Shown: positions 7,201 through 14,967, numbered from the stretch's first letter. The stretch: DNA of 36,439 bases from an uncultured Bacteroidales bacterium (GCA_905235135.1 CAJOKR010000048.1:1-36439), one strand, 5' to 3'. A program made the numbers and translations. Notes: generated from the letters alone by a model not told the origin.

Positions 7201-7852
7201 CCTTGGGTGACAGGCGGTAGTAGATGATGAGTCCGATGGCCGGCAAGGTCAGCAAGTTCAACAGGTGAACGCCGATGGAAAGACCTACCAGATAGGCAAT
7301 TAGCACAATCCAGCGGTTGGGGTTCACGTTGGCTTTCGGGTGCGCGTATTCCTCGTCCCACTTCAGGATGCACCAGAAGACCAAGGCGGTGAAGAAGGAG
7401 GACATGGCATAGACCTCACCCTCCACGGCGGAGAACCAGAAAGTGTCTGAGAACGTGTAGGTTAACGCACCAACGAGGGCCGTACCGAGCACCGCGATAA
7501 AGCGCGGGGTGTTGAGTTCGCCCCACTTGGCCACGAGCTTGCGGGCCAGCCGCACGATGCTGAAGTAGAGCAGCATGATGGTCATGCCGCTGCAGATCGC
7601 CGACATGCAGTTCACGCAGAAGGCCATCTTGGTGACATCACCGCCGGCGAAGAGCGTGGCGATGCGGCCGAGAATCTGAAACGTGGGTGCTCCAGGCGGG
7701 TGGCCGATGAGCATTTTCGAGGTTGTGGCGATGTACTCACCGCAGTCCCACCATGAGACGGTGGGCTCGGCGGTCATGATATAGACGGCGGAAGCGACTA
7801 TGCCGATGACCAGGCCGATCAGGTTATTGATCCTTTTTTGGGTTTTTGTCAT
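4208..7852 (-). CDS. DUF2723 (GT117/TMEM260-type) membrane protein
   Basis: 1214 residues. The N-terminal half is a multi-pass membrane domain. It begins with a TM helix and the DUF2723 signature: TVSWWDCGEYIATT (about residues 31-44, acidic residues on the first outer loop as in GT-C enzymes) and GHPPGAPTFQILGR (50-63). Many further hydrophobic helices follow to about residue 670. The conserved LGDNDTFPLWYAQEVEG follows, then a soluble C-terminal half that looks helical and repeat-like. Bacteroidota proteins of this length and layout are standard. The eukaryotic relative TMEM260 is a protein O-mannosyltransferase (CAZy GT117), so a lipid-linked-sugar-dependent protein glycosyltransferase role at the inner membrane is plausible but inferred. 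A strong terminator follows directly. Upstream is a 24-bp tandem array, and no clear promoter is visible. Confidence 0.9.
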   Translation of the reverse strand: MTKTQKRINNLIGLVIGIVASAVYIMTAEPTVSWWDCGEYIATTSKMLIGHPPGAPTFQILGRIATLFAGGDVTKMAFCVNCMSAICSGMTIMLLYFSIVRLARKLVAKWGELNTPRFIAVLGTALVGALTYTFSDTFWFSAVEGEVYAMSSFFTALVFWCILKWDEEYAHPKANVNPNRWIVLIAYLVGLSIGVHLLNLLTLPAIGLIIYYRLSPKATHLGALMAFALMAFAFGIFCSPMWMILIWLFVTTPLLIFCGKRGALTSKAEWGVTLSLIISVALLGFILWGVVPQVVNLSGKFDLFFVNTLHLPFNSGVLFFFLLVAAIIGWGIWYGYKRNKPVISISAFSLMMLIIGYSTFMTLVIRSNANPTIDENSPEDAVSLLSYLNREQYGSNPLVYGQSYNTRVIRMKDGSPIYYRNEDTKRYEVSDPRKGSIPEYDPKGCMFFPRMWSSEKRSQYIDWLNDRYNTDSPSDKENRRLLVRGGTPTWQQNIKFFHTYQLGYMYWRYFMWNFAGRQNDLQGHGDYQNGNWISGIGAIDNPMVGNLKDMPSSMERPGHNKYYLLPLLLGLVGLIFQTKNDSKHSFVVFMLFVMTGLAIAIYLNMYAFQPRERDYAFAASFYAFAMWVGFGVLGIYRLFEKLQSKSVQTAGAVLTTLICIGLVPCVMAKENWHDHDRSDRYTALAVAKNYLDSCEPNAILFTLGDNDTFPLWYAQEVEGYRTDVRVCNLMLLSTSWYVDQMKRKAYESDPLPISMTWDQYKDGTRDVLYLEAAGNQYVDLKAVMDYVKSSSFDNTRSLFLLKQNSGYPTNGRPIPASFSLPVDKAKVLANGTVAPEDADLVVDRLMWNMKTNGVNPLTKAYIVMMDILVNNNWERPIYYASTAGAEAYLGLENYFQLEGFAYRLVPIRNDSRSYGETGRINSDRLYHNLMEVFDDHSRLDPIKNPGVKHEAYPYAWGGFNDLSLYHSEDNTRLVPLMRRLYARLAEQLIVEGDKDKALKVLKHGNEVLPDENFPYVAVMSNIYGYTHGCLTYMEDFFRVGTDAANQEGMKMANKIFDEQVALFNWYNNCDERTLNYRSSDIHYDFLFLHYMMNNIKYPDNSLTNRYKELKINNVAENYAKSLQSSIAAQLRKAEFDQQSVAGSLQELHQLREVADMIGDNATAQKIQGIATSQIDMISALSPEMGAAFRQFYNGMDRREQPAPEEPDGEMADNE

Positions 7853-7881
7853 ATTAGTTTATCGTTTACTGTTTCTGTTAA

Positions 7882-8033
7882 GGGGCCCCACATCGGGGCT
7901 GTCATGAGCCCCATATCGGGGCTGTCTTGGGGCCCCATATCGGGGCTGTCTTGGGGCCCCACATCGGGGCTGTCTTGGGGCCCCATATCGGGGCTGTCTT
8001 GGGGCCCCACATCGGGGCTGTCTTGGGGCCCCA
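7882..8033. repeat. 24-bp GC-rich tandem array
   Basis: About six units of 24 bp (one of 23), each carrying GGGGCCCC and GCCCC-AYATC-GGGGC, so every unit can form its own hairpin. Units alternate between CACATC and CATATC. The 24-bp period keeps frames open on both strands (8-residue peptide repeats such as MGPQDSPD), but nothing suggests translation. The array begins 29 bases upstream of the DUF2723 start codon. Confidence 0.9.
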
Positions 8034-8168
8034 CATTGCGGCCTTCGGCCTTATGTGGGGTTAATTGCGCTTCGCGCGTGTTGCCTCTCCGAGGCTGCTC
8101 AAGGAAGAAACATCTTCCCTCTTACATCTTACATCTTCCCTCTTACATCTTCCCTCTTCCATCTTACC
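8029..8168. repeat. Mini-hairpin cluster and CATCTTCCCTCTTA microsatellite
   Basis: The stem CCCCACAT/ATGTGGGG (8029-8036, 8053-8060) encloses GGCC-TTC-GGCC. Next come GCGC-TTC-GCGC (8067-8077) and GCCTC-TCC-GAGGC (8083-8095). From 8111 to 8168 follow degenerate repeats of CATCTTCCCTCTTA that run into the last codons of pheS. No gene lies between 7853 and 8163. Confidence 0.75.
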
Positions 8169-9188
8169 TCGTGGCGGATTTGAATTGCTGGAGGAAGCGG
8201 ACGTCGTTTTCGAAGTAGAGGCGGATGTCGTTGGTGCGGTACTTGAGCATGGTCATGCGTTCGATGCCGAGACCGAAGGCGAAGCCGCTGTATTTGGTGC
8301 TGTCGATGCCGCAATTGTCGAGGACGTTGGGATCGACCATGCCGCAGCCGAGAATCTCGACCCAGCCGGTGTGCTTGCAGAGGTTGCAGCCGGCGCCGCC
8401 GCAGATGTTGCAGGAGACGTCCATCTCAGCAGACGGTTCTGTGAAGGGGAAGTAGGAGGGGCGCAGACGGATGCGGACCTCATCGCCGAACATGCGCTGG
8501 GCGAAGTAGAGCAGGGTTTGCTTCATATCGGCAAACGCACGTTCTCAGCCACATACAAGCCTTCCACCTGGTGGAAGATGCAGTGGGCGCGGGAGGTGAT
8601 GGCCTCATTGCGGAAGACGCGGCCGGGGCAGATCACGCGGATAGGCGGCTGCTGTTTCTCCATGGTGCGCACCTGCAGCGAAGAGGTGTGCGTACGAAGC
8701 AACACGTCGGGATGCAACTCGATGAAGAAAGTGTCCTGCATATCGCGGGCGGGGTGCTCCTCGGCAAAGTTGAGGGCGGTGAACACATGCCAGTCGTCCT
8801 CAATGTCGGGACCCTCCACAGCGGAGAATCCGATGTCCTCGAAGATGCGGCGCACCTCGTTCATCATCAGGGAGATGGGATGCATAGAGCCCACATTCTG
8901 CCGTGCCGCAGGACGGGTGATGTCGGGGATGAGCGAAGCTTTCTGCTCCGTGGCCGACTCAATTTTGGCCTTGACCTCGTTGTAGTGGTTCTGGGCCATA
9001 TCACGCAGGTCGTTCACCAACTGCCCGAACTCCTTGCGGTTCTCCTGGGCCATGTTCTTGAGCTCCCCGAACAGCGCCTGTATCTCGCTCTTCTTGCTCA
9101 AAAACTGGATTCTATACTGCTCCAGGCTCTCAGCATTCTCGATTTTGAAATTTTCTATCTCCGCACGAATCTCGTCTATGTTTTTCAT
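8164..9188 (-). CDS. pheS: Phenylalanyl-tRNA synthetase alpha subunit, split by a one-base deletion
   Basis: The first frame (9188-8523) encodes the N-terminal coiled coil and class II motifs through [13 protein letters not shown]. It then reads RLPI-stop. The second frame (8526-8164) continues [20 protein letters not shown] through motif 3, [16 protein letters not shown]. Restoring one T to the TTT run at 8533-8535 gives V-R-F-A-D-M-K-Q, which matches the family (FADLK/MK), and a 341-residue protein of normal length. The two frames overlap as ATGA, which could look like coupling, but no natural domain boundary lies there. PheS charges tRNA-Phe together with PheT and is essential. A base-calling error, or less likely a real lesion or programmed shift, is therefore the best explanation. 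pheT is not in the window. Confidence 0.9.
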
Positions 9189-9256
9189 TTTGTGATTAGT
9201 GATTTGATGGTTAGTAATTAATGGCTAGCAGCAATACATATTATGTTACTATTTTA

Positions 9257-9296
9257 TCACCTCCATTCCGTCACCGACGATAGGAGGTGACGGAAT
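9257..9296 (-). promoter_or_regulatory. Alternative hairpins between the cyclophilin gene and pheS
   Basis: ATTCCGTCACC and GGTGACGGAAT (9265-9275, 9286-9296) form an 11-bp perfect stem with a 10-base loop, 23 bases after the cyclophilin stop. An alternative 8-bp stem, TCACCTCC with GGAGGTGA (9257-9264, 9283-9290), competes for the same bases. No T-tract follows, so this is not a classical terminator. It may stabilise the upstream message or act as a leader switch for pheS. Confidence 0.4.
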
Positions 9297-9319
9297 CTCG
9301 GACTTTTATCAGGCTCTCA

Positions 9320-10054
9320 TCATGGTAAAATGGTCGCACTAATGATCTTGATATCCTCCGTCGGGCGGTCGGCGCCGTCTTTCGGTTGGGCGGCGATTTT
9401 ATCGACCACGGGCATACCGCGGACCACTTCGCCGAAAACGGTGTAGTCGCCATCGAGGAAGGGAGCGCCGCCGTCGGTGGTGTAAGTCTGGATCTGCTCG
9501 GGCGTGAAGGTCTTGCCGGTGCGCATGGAGATCATGTTGAGCTTGTCGTTGTCATAGACCGTGCCATCGACGATGTAGAACTGGCAGCCGGAGGAAGCCT
9601 TCTGGGGGTTGACATTGTCGCCCATACGGGCAGCGGCCACGGCACCGCGCTTGTGGATATGCGCGGGCACAAACTCGGCGGGGATGGTATAGCCCACATC
9701 GCCGGAGCCCAAATGCTGGCCGGGCTTGGCCGTCTTGGAATCGGGGTCACCGCCCTGGATCATAAAGCCTTTGATGATGCGGTGAAACAGCACGCCGTCG
9801 TAGAATTTCTCGTTCACCAGCTTCTCGAAATTGGCCTTGTGCTGGGGCGTGTCGTTATACAGGGCGATCACGATGTCGCCGAAAGTGGTTTTCAACAGAA
9901 CTTGCGTCATTTTATCGTTGGTCTTGGTTTGAGATGTCTGTTCTTGGGCCCCTTTGGAAGCGGAGGCGTTGTCCGTCTTCACCTTCTTGGGCGAAGAACA
10001 AGCCGACAACAGTATGATACTCAATGCTATACAGCCGAAGATTGTTTTTCTCAT
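9320..10054 (-). CDS. Cyclophilin-type peptidyl-prolyl isomerase, lipoprotein
   Basis: 244 residues. A lipoprotein signal peptide ends in LLSAC (lipobox, Cys19), followed by a Ser/Lys/Thr-rich linker to about residue 48. Next comes a cyclophilin domain with GDIVIALYND, the active-site core VLFHRIIKGFMIQGGD (about residues 92-107), SSGCQFYI and FGEVVRGMPVVDKI. It catalyses cis-trans isomerisation of X-Pro bonds and should act on the periplasmic side, anchored to a membrane. Bacteroidota often carry such secreted cyclophilins. The start is fixed by the signal peptide and by a promoter element 28 bases upstream. An alternative-stem hairpin follows the stop codon before pheS. Confidence 0.93.
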   Translation of the reverse strand: MRKTIFGCIALSIILLSACSSPKKVKTDNASASKGAQEQTSQTKTNDKMTQVLLKTTFGDIVIALYNDTPQHKANFEKLVNEKFYDGVLFHRIIKGFMIQGGDPDSKTAKPGQHLGSGDVGYTIPAEFVPAHIHKRGAVAAARMGDNVNPQKASSGCQFYIVDGTVYDNDKLNMISMRTGKTFTPEQIQTYTTDGGAPFLDGDYTVFGEVVRGMPVVDKIAAQPKDGADRPTEDIKIISATILP

Positions 10055-10082
10055 AACAGATTTTCCTTATTTTAAACAAACG

Positions 10083-10091
10083 GCAAAGATA
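10083..10091 (-). promoter_or_regulatory. Promoter -7 element of the cyclophilin gene (TATCTTTGC)
   Basis: The reverse complement of 10083-10091 is TATCTTTGC, 28 bases before the ATG at 10054. It is a full match to TAnnTTTG. No clear -33 box is seen. Confidence 0.7.
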
Positions 10092-10110
10092 CATTTTTTT
10101 TGGTTTTAAC

Positions 10111-10320
10111 GGTTAGGCAGGTATGGTTTAAGGTTGAGGGTTTAAGGTTGAGGGTTTAAGGTTTAAGGTTTAAGGTTTAAGGTTTAAGGTTTAAGGTTTA
10201 AGGTTTAAGGTTGAGGGTTTAAGGTTTAAGGTTTAAGGTTGAGGGTTTAAGGTTTAAGGTTTAAGGTTGAGGGTTTAAGGAGTCAGGCGGGTAGGCGGTT
10301 ACACGGTTAGGCAGTTAAAT
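10111..10320. repeat. Heptamer array flanked by octamers (array 3)
   Basis: GGTTAGGC (10111-10118) precedes about 22 heptamers (10125-10280), including a long pure run of GGTTTAA and scattered GGTTGAG. After a short spacer come octamers GGTTACAC, GGTTAGGC and AGTTAAAT (10297-10320). The G-rich strand is again the plus strand. The block fills most of the 332-base gap between the divergent cyclophilin and typA promoters, so it separates two transcription start regions. Confidence 0.93.
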
Positions 10321-10353
10321 AGTATTGGTTAACGAGATAACGCAAAAAAATTG

Positions 10354-10361
10354 TATCTTTG
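10354..10361 (+). promoter_or_regulatory. Promoter -7 element of typA (TATCTTTG)
   Basis: TATCTTTGCAC lies 25 bases before the typA ATG at 10387. This implies a 5' leader of about 20 nt and rules out the longer reading frame that begins with TTG at 10351. Confidence 0.75.
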
Positions 10362-10386
10362 CACTTTTATTCTAAAAAGAGTTAAG

Positions 10387-12201
10387 ATGCAGAATATCAG
10401 AAACATTGCCATCATCGCGCACGTTGACCACGGCAAAACGACGCTCGTGGACCGAATTCTTTACCAATCTCACCTCTTCCGTGAGAACCAGCAGGTGCAG
10501 GATCTGGTGCTTGACAACAATGACCTGGAGCGCGAACGAGGCATTACCATATTGTCCAAGAATGTTTCCGTAAGATACAAAGGGGTGAAGATCAATGTGA
10601 TTGACACTCCAGGCCACAGTGACTTTGGCGGCGAGGTGGAACGGGTGCTGAACATGGCCGACGGCGTGCTCCTCGTGGTGGACGCCTTTGAAGGTCCGAT
10701 GCCGCAAACCCGCTTCGTGACGCAGAAAGCCATCGAGCTGGGGCTGAAACCCATCGTGGTCATCAACAAGGTGGATAAGCCCAACTGCCATCCCGACCTT
10801 GCGCAGGAGGCCGTCTTCGAGCTGATGTTCAACCTCGGGGCCAGCGACGAACAGCTGGATTTCCCGACGGTTTACGGCTCGGCCAAGAACGGCTGGATGG
10901 GTCCCGACTGGCAAAACCCGACCTCCGACATCTCCTACCTCCTCGACACCATCATCGAGCATATTCCCGCCCCGAAAGTGGAGCCCGGCAACCTGCAGAT
11001 GATGATCTCATCCCTCGACTACTCCTCCTACGTAGGCCGTATCGCCGTGGGTCGTGTGAAACGCGGAACTGTGCAATGGGGACAAACGGTCTCGTTGGTG
11101 AAGCGCGATGGCACGGTACAGACCTCCAAGATCAAGGAACTGTACGTGTTTGAAGGCCTTGGCAAGGAAAAATTCAAAGAGCCGGTGGGTGCGGGCGAAA
11201 TTTGCGCCCTGCTCGGTCTCGACGATTTCGAAATCGGCGACACCGTGGCCGATGCGGAGAATCCCGAACAGCTGACCCCCATCAAGGTGGATGAGCCGAC
11301 CATGAGCATGTTGTTTACCATCAACAACTCACCGTTCTTCGGGAAAGAGGGCAAATACGTCACTTCCAGACACTTGCGCGACCGTCTCTTCGCCGAACTG
11401 GAGAGGAATTTGGCCATGCGCATCGAGGAAACCGACTCCCCCGACCGGATGAACGTCTTCGGACGCGGTATTCTGCACCTCTCCATCCTCATTGAGACGA
11501 TGCGCCGCGAGGGTTACGAGCTGCAAGTGGGTCAGCCGCAGGTGATTATCAAGGAAATTGACGGTCAGAAGTGCGAACCCGTGGAGCAACTCACCGTGTT
11601 AGTGCCTGAGGAGATGTCGAGCCGCGTTATCGACTATGTGTCCCGGAAGAAGGGCGATTTGATGTCGATGGATACGGTAAACGACCGCGTACACCTCAAC
11701 TTCAACATCCCGTCGCGAGGCCTCATCGGGCTGACCAACCAGCTGTTGACGGCCACCGAGGGCGAGGCCATCATTTCGCACCGCTTCATCGAGTTCCAGC
11801 CGTGGAAGGGTGAGATTGCGGGCCGTCATGCCGGTTCGCTCATCGCTATGGAGACGGGTCAAGCTTACGCCTACTCCCTCAACAAGCTGCAAGACCGCGG
11901 CCGGTTCTTCATCGAGCCCAACGATCCGGTGTATGCGGGTCAGGTCATCGGCGAGCATATCCGTCAGACCGACCTGGTGGTCAACGTCTGCAAGTCGAAA
12001 AAGCTCTCCAACATGCGTGCCGCCGGTTCCGACGAGAAACTGATTCTTGCACCGGCCATCAAGTATTCGCTGGAGCAGTACATGGAGTTCATCGCCAAGG
12101 ATGAATATCTGGAGATCACCCCGCAGAGCTTGCGCGTGCGCAAAATCATCCTCGACGAAACCGAACGCAAGCGCGCCGAAAAGCGCAACACCGACAACTA
12201 A
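10387..12201 (+). CDS. typA: Translational GTPase TypA/BipA
   Basis: 604 residues, normal for BipA. The GTPase motifs are all present: [13 protein letters not shown] (G1, near residue 10), RERGITI (G2), DTPGHSDF (G3), NKVDK (G4) and GSAKNGW (G5). They are followed by elongation-factor domains II, III and V and the TypA-specific C-terminal domain ([45 protein letters not shown]). It binds the ribosome and supports assembly or translation under stress and in the cold. The ATG at 10387 is preferred because the promoter overlaps any earlier start. The methyltransferase gene begins 12 bases after its stop and is probably co-transcribed. Confidence 0.97.
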   Translation: MQNIRNIAIIAHVDHGKTTLVDRILYQSHLFRENQQVQDLVLDNNDLERERGITILSKNVSVRYKGVKINVIDTPGHSDFGGEVERVLNMADGVLLVVDAFEGPMPQTRFVTQKAIELGLKPIVVINKVDKPNCHPDLAQEAVFELMFNLGASDEQLDFPTVYGSAKNGWMGPDWQNPTSDISYLLDTIIEHIPAPKVEPGNLQMMISSLDYSSYVGRIAVGRVKRGTVQWGQTVSLVKRDGTVQTSKIKELYVFEGLGKEKFKEPVGAGEICALLGLDDFEIGDTVADAENPEQLTPIKVDEPTMSMLFTINNSPFFGKEGKYVTSRHLRDRLFAELERNLAMRIEETDSPDRMNVFGRGILHLSILIETMRREGYELQVGQPQVIIKEIDGQKCEPVEQLTVLVPEEMSSRVIDYVSRKKGDLMSMDTVNDRVHLNFNIPSRGLIGLTNQLLTATEGEAIISHRFIEFQPWKGEIAGRHAGSLIAMETGQAYAYSLNKLQDRGRFFIEPNDPVYAGQVIGEHIRQTDLVVNVCKSKKLSNMRAAGSDEKLILAPAIKYSLEQYMEFIAKDEYLEITPQSLRVRKIILDETERKRAEKRNTDN

Positions 12202-12213
12202 TATATATATTGT

Positions 12214-13032
12214 ATGCAGAAGGAGGTTTTCTTTGAGCATCTTTGCGAGGAGCTGCGGCAGAACCGAGGGCTTTATCCGTACTACAAGCTGACGGACGGT
12301 TCCCTCTCGCAGCAGCAGTTCCGGAAGGCCTACTTCATACAACGGTTGGCATATCTCGACCAGCATATCGACCTCAGCAAGCACCCGAAAATCTGGGACT
12401 GCGGCTGCGGCTACGGCACCACGGGCTTCTACTTCGCGATGAAAGGGCAGCCGGTGTATGGCACCACGTTGGAGTATTACCCCGAACAGTGGGAGGCCCG
12501 CCGTAAGTTTTGGGGACAGTTTGGCGATACGTCACTCTGCACTTTCCAATACGCCAACCTCTTCGACCAAGAGATTGAGGCGGGCAGCTTCGACTATATC
12601 ATCCTGCAGGATACGCTCCACCATATCGAGCCGTTGGACGAGGCACTGCCCCTTTTCCGCAACGCCCTGAAGCCCGACGGCAAGCTGATTCTCATCGAGG
12701 AGAACGGCGGCGGTTGGATCAAAACGACCATGCTGTTCGCGCAACGCGGCACAAAACGGGTCATCTCCATCTATGACGAGACCTTGAAGAAGCAGGTGCT
12801 GATGGGCAACGAAAACATCCGTTCCGAGAAAGAGTGGCGCAAGCATTTCGAGAAGGCGGGCTTCCGGATGGACGAGGATAGCCTCCAATACATCCGTTTC
12901 CTGCCCTCCTGGCGCTTCAACGTGGAAAATATGACAAAAAATATAGAAAAGGAGCAAGAGATATGGAAGAAAAATGCATTTTTGCGGCATCATTTCTTCT
13001 GGGGGATAAATATGACGTGGGGCAAGAAATGA
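12214..13032 (+). CDS. Class I SAM-dependent methyltransferase
   Basis: 272 residues. The SAM-binding motif I is KIWDCGCGYGTTGFYFA (about residues 59-75). The acidic motif II region is YGTTLEYYPEQWEARR. A post-motif FDYIILQDTLHHIEPLDEAL follows, with LKPDGKLILIEENGGG as the next strand. The substrate is not evident; the fold resembles small-molecule or lipid and polysaccharide methyltransferases as much as rRNA enzymes. The N-terminal 55 residues are helical and not family-diagnostic. The gene is 12 bases downstream of typA with no promoter between. Hairpins follow its stop codon. Confidence 0.85.
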   Translation: MQKEVFFEHLCEELRQNRGLYPYYKLTDGSLSQQQFRKAYFIQRLAYLDQHIDLSKHPKIWDCGCGYGTTGFYFAMKGQPVYGTTLEYYPEQWEARRKFWGQFGDTSLCTFQYANLFDQEIEAGSFDYIILQDTLHHIEPLDEALPLFRNALKPDGKLILIEENGGGWIKTTMLFAQRGTKRVISIYDETLKKQVLMGNENIRSEKEWRKHFEKAGFRMDEDSLQYIRFLPSWRFNVENMTKNIEKEQEIWKKNAFLRHHFFWGINMTWGKK

Positions 13033-13035
13033 GTA

Positions 13036-13093
13036 GCCTCGAACGAGGCAGGTAAACTCCCCCCTTTAGGGGGGATGCCCGAAGGGCAGGGGG
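13036..13093. repeat. Hairpin cluster after the methyltransferase gene
   Basis: Three small stem-loops lie in a row: GCCTCG-AA-CGAGGC (13036-13049), CCCCCC-TTTA-GGGGGG (13059-13074) and GCCC-GAA-GGGC (about 13078-13088), followed by GGGGGGT. There is no T-tract. They may attenuate or stabilise message ends. The style (very short loops, GC stems) matches the cluster at 8029-8095. Confidence 0.6.
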
Positions 13094-13131
13094 GTAAGAA
13101 TGCGTTAGTGACGAAATAAATACATTATATT

Positions 13132-14946
13132 ATGAACGAAAATATACAACCGCAACAACAACACAACCAGCCTGAGACCCGTTCGCGCAAGTTCTGGCGC
13201 GTGGTGTTAGGCTCTATGGTGGGCTTCGTGCTCGCCAACATCATCGTGGGCATCTTAGGCATCCTGATGTTCCTCGGGATGATTGCCTCCTTCGAGAAAA
13301 TGGGCAAAAGCTCAACCTCGGGGACGGTGAAAGACAACAGCGTCTTGGTGATGGACCTTTCGGGCTCCATCGAGGAGCGGGCCACGGACATTCCCTTCGA
13401 CTTCGGTCCCTACGTGGATCAGTCCACGGGATTGGACAACATCTTAGCCGCCATCGAATCGGCAACTTCTGACCCGAAGATCAAAGGTATCTACCTGAAA
13501 TCCCAATCCGTTGGGGGAGGTCCGGCCACCCAAAAGGCCATCCGCGATGCCTTGTCGGAGTTCAAGAAATCCTCCGGGAAATTCATCTACGCCTATAGCG
13601 ACCTTTACACCCAGAACGGCTACTATTTGGCTTCTGTGGCGGACAAAGTCCTCCTGAACCCCTCCGGAGACCTCGCCCTGAAAGGTTACGCCTTCCAGGT
13701 CATGTTCTACAAGAACCTTCTCGACAAGTTGGACATCGACGTGCAGATTTGTCACGGGCAGTTCAAAAGCGCGGTGGAGCCTTACTTCTTGGACAAGATG
13801 AGCGACGCCAACCGCGAGCAGCTTTCTACGCTGGCCAACTCCCTCTGGGCCGTCTTCTTGCAGGATGTTTCCAAATCCAGAAAAATCTCAGCCGACGAGC
13901 TGAACAACATCGCCGACAACCTGCTCTGTTCTTCCCCGAAGGAGGCCCTCAACCTGAAGTTAGTCGATAAGTTAGCTTACGCCGACGAGGTGGAGCAGAT
14001 GATCAAGACGAAGCTGAACCTGGGTGCGGACGACAAGCCCAACTACATTTCTGTCGGCAATTACGTCAAGAGCATCGACAAAAAGAACGAAAACGGCAAC
14101 AAAGTGGCTGTCTTCTACGCTTTCGGCGAGATTCGGGACGGCAAAAACGACAGCGGCATCTATTCGGAAACCTTCATCAAGGAATTCCGCAAAGTGTATA
14201 AGGACAAAGATGTGAAAGCCATCGTGTTGCGTGTCAACTCCCCCGGCGGCAGTGCTTTGGCCTCCGAGAATATCTGTCATGAGATTGAGAACGCCAAGAA
14301 GGCCGGCAAGAAGATTGTGGTCTCCATGGGCGACTATGCAGCCTCCGGCGGTTACTACATCTCCTGCAACGCCGACTACATCATCGCCGAGCCCAACACC
14401 ATCACCGGTTCTATCGGCGTGTTCGGTATGATTCCTTCCGCTCAGAAATTCCTCAAGAACAAGGTCGGTATCACTATCGACAAGGTCGAGACCAACCAGC
14501 ATTCCGCCCCCGGCGGTGTCTATACCCCGTTAGACGAGCTGGAGGGCGAGCGGATGCAGGCCTCCATCGAAGAGATTTACGCCACCTTCACCAAGCGCGT
14601 GGCTGACGGCCGCAAACTGACAGTGACCTACGTCGATAGCATCGGACAGGGTCGTGTGTGGGCTGGCAGCGATGCCCTCAAACTCGGTTTGGTCGATGAG
14701 ATCGGTTCCCTCGACAAAGCCATCCAGAAAGCGGCTGCGTTGGCGCAACTTAGCGACTACAAAATCTGTCGTTATCCGGCCCAGAAGAATTGGGTTTCCA
14801 TGCTCTTCTCCATGAAGGACGACGCTGTGGATGCGGCCGTTCGCCAACGGATGGGACAATTCTACTATCTGTTCGACGGCATCCAGCAGGTGCTCAACCA
14901 AGAGGGCGTGCAGGCGCGTATGCCGATGACCTTCACCATCGAGTAA
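13132..14946 (+). CDS. sppA: Signal peptide peptidase SppA (67K type)
   Basis: 604 residues, the duplicated long form. A TM helix near residues 24-50 anchors it in the inner membrane with the protease domain in the periplasm. The serine/lysine dyad is visible: Lys212 in QFKSAVEPYFLDKMS of the first half and Ser405 in GDYAASGGYYISCNADYI of the second half. VNSPGGSALASE forms the conserved loop. It degrades signal peptides left in the membrane after cleavage. No recognisable promoter lies in the 100 bases upstream, which hold a hairpin cluster. The steroid-reductase-like gene begins 21 bases after its stop, so the two may be co-transcribed. Confidence 0.95.
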   Translation: MNENIQPQQQHNQPETRSRKFWRVVLGSMVGFVLANIIVGILGILMFLGMIASFEKMGKSSTSGTVKDNSVLVMDLSGSIEERATDIPFDFGPYVDQSTGLDNILAAIESATSDPKIKGIYLKSQSVGGGPATQKAIRDALSEFKKSSGKFIYAYSDLYTQNGYYLASVADKVLLNPSGDLALKGYAFQVMFYKNLLDKLDIDVQICHGQFKSAVEPYFLDKMSDANREQLSTLANSLWAVFLQDVSKSRKISADELNNIADNLLCSSPKEALNLKLVDKLAYADEVEQMIKTKLNLGADDKPNYISVGNYVKSIDKKNENGNKVAVFYAFGEIRDGKNDSGIYSETFIKEFRKVYKDKDVKAIVLRVNSPGGSALASENICHEIENAKKAGKKIVVSMGDYAASGGYYISCNADYIIAEPNTITGSIGVFGMIPSAQKFLKNKVGITIDKVETNQHSAPGGVYTPLDELEGERMQASIEEIYATFTKRVADGRKLTVTYVDSIGQGRVWAGSDALKLGLVDEIGSLDKAIQKAAALAQLSDYKICRYPAQKNWVSMLFSMKDDAVDAAVRQRMGQFYYLFDGIQQVLNQEGVQARMPMTFTIE

Positions 14947-14967
14947 TCACTTATAACACAAAACATT

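Noticed and set aside
7838..8218. Peptide with 8-residue repeats encoded by the 24-bp array
   Set aside because: Frames are open on both strands only because the period is a multiple of three; no start context or family similarity.
8523..8526. pheS as two genuinely separate coupled genes (ATGA overlap)
   Set aside because: The break falls inside a conserved catalytic-domain motif, and a one-base correction restores a normal PheS.
9221..9240. Leader peptide Met-Tyr-Cys-Cys before pheS as an attenuation peptide
   Set aside because: It contains no phenylalanine codons, its spacing to GGAGGTGAT is too long, and there is no terminator stem.
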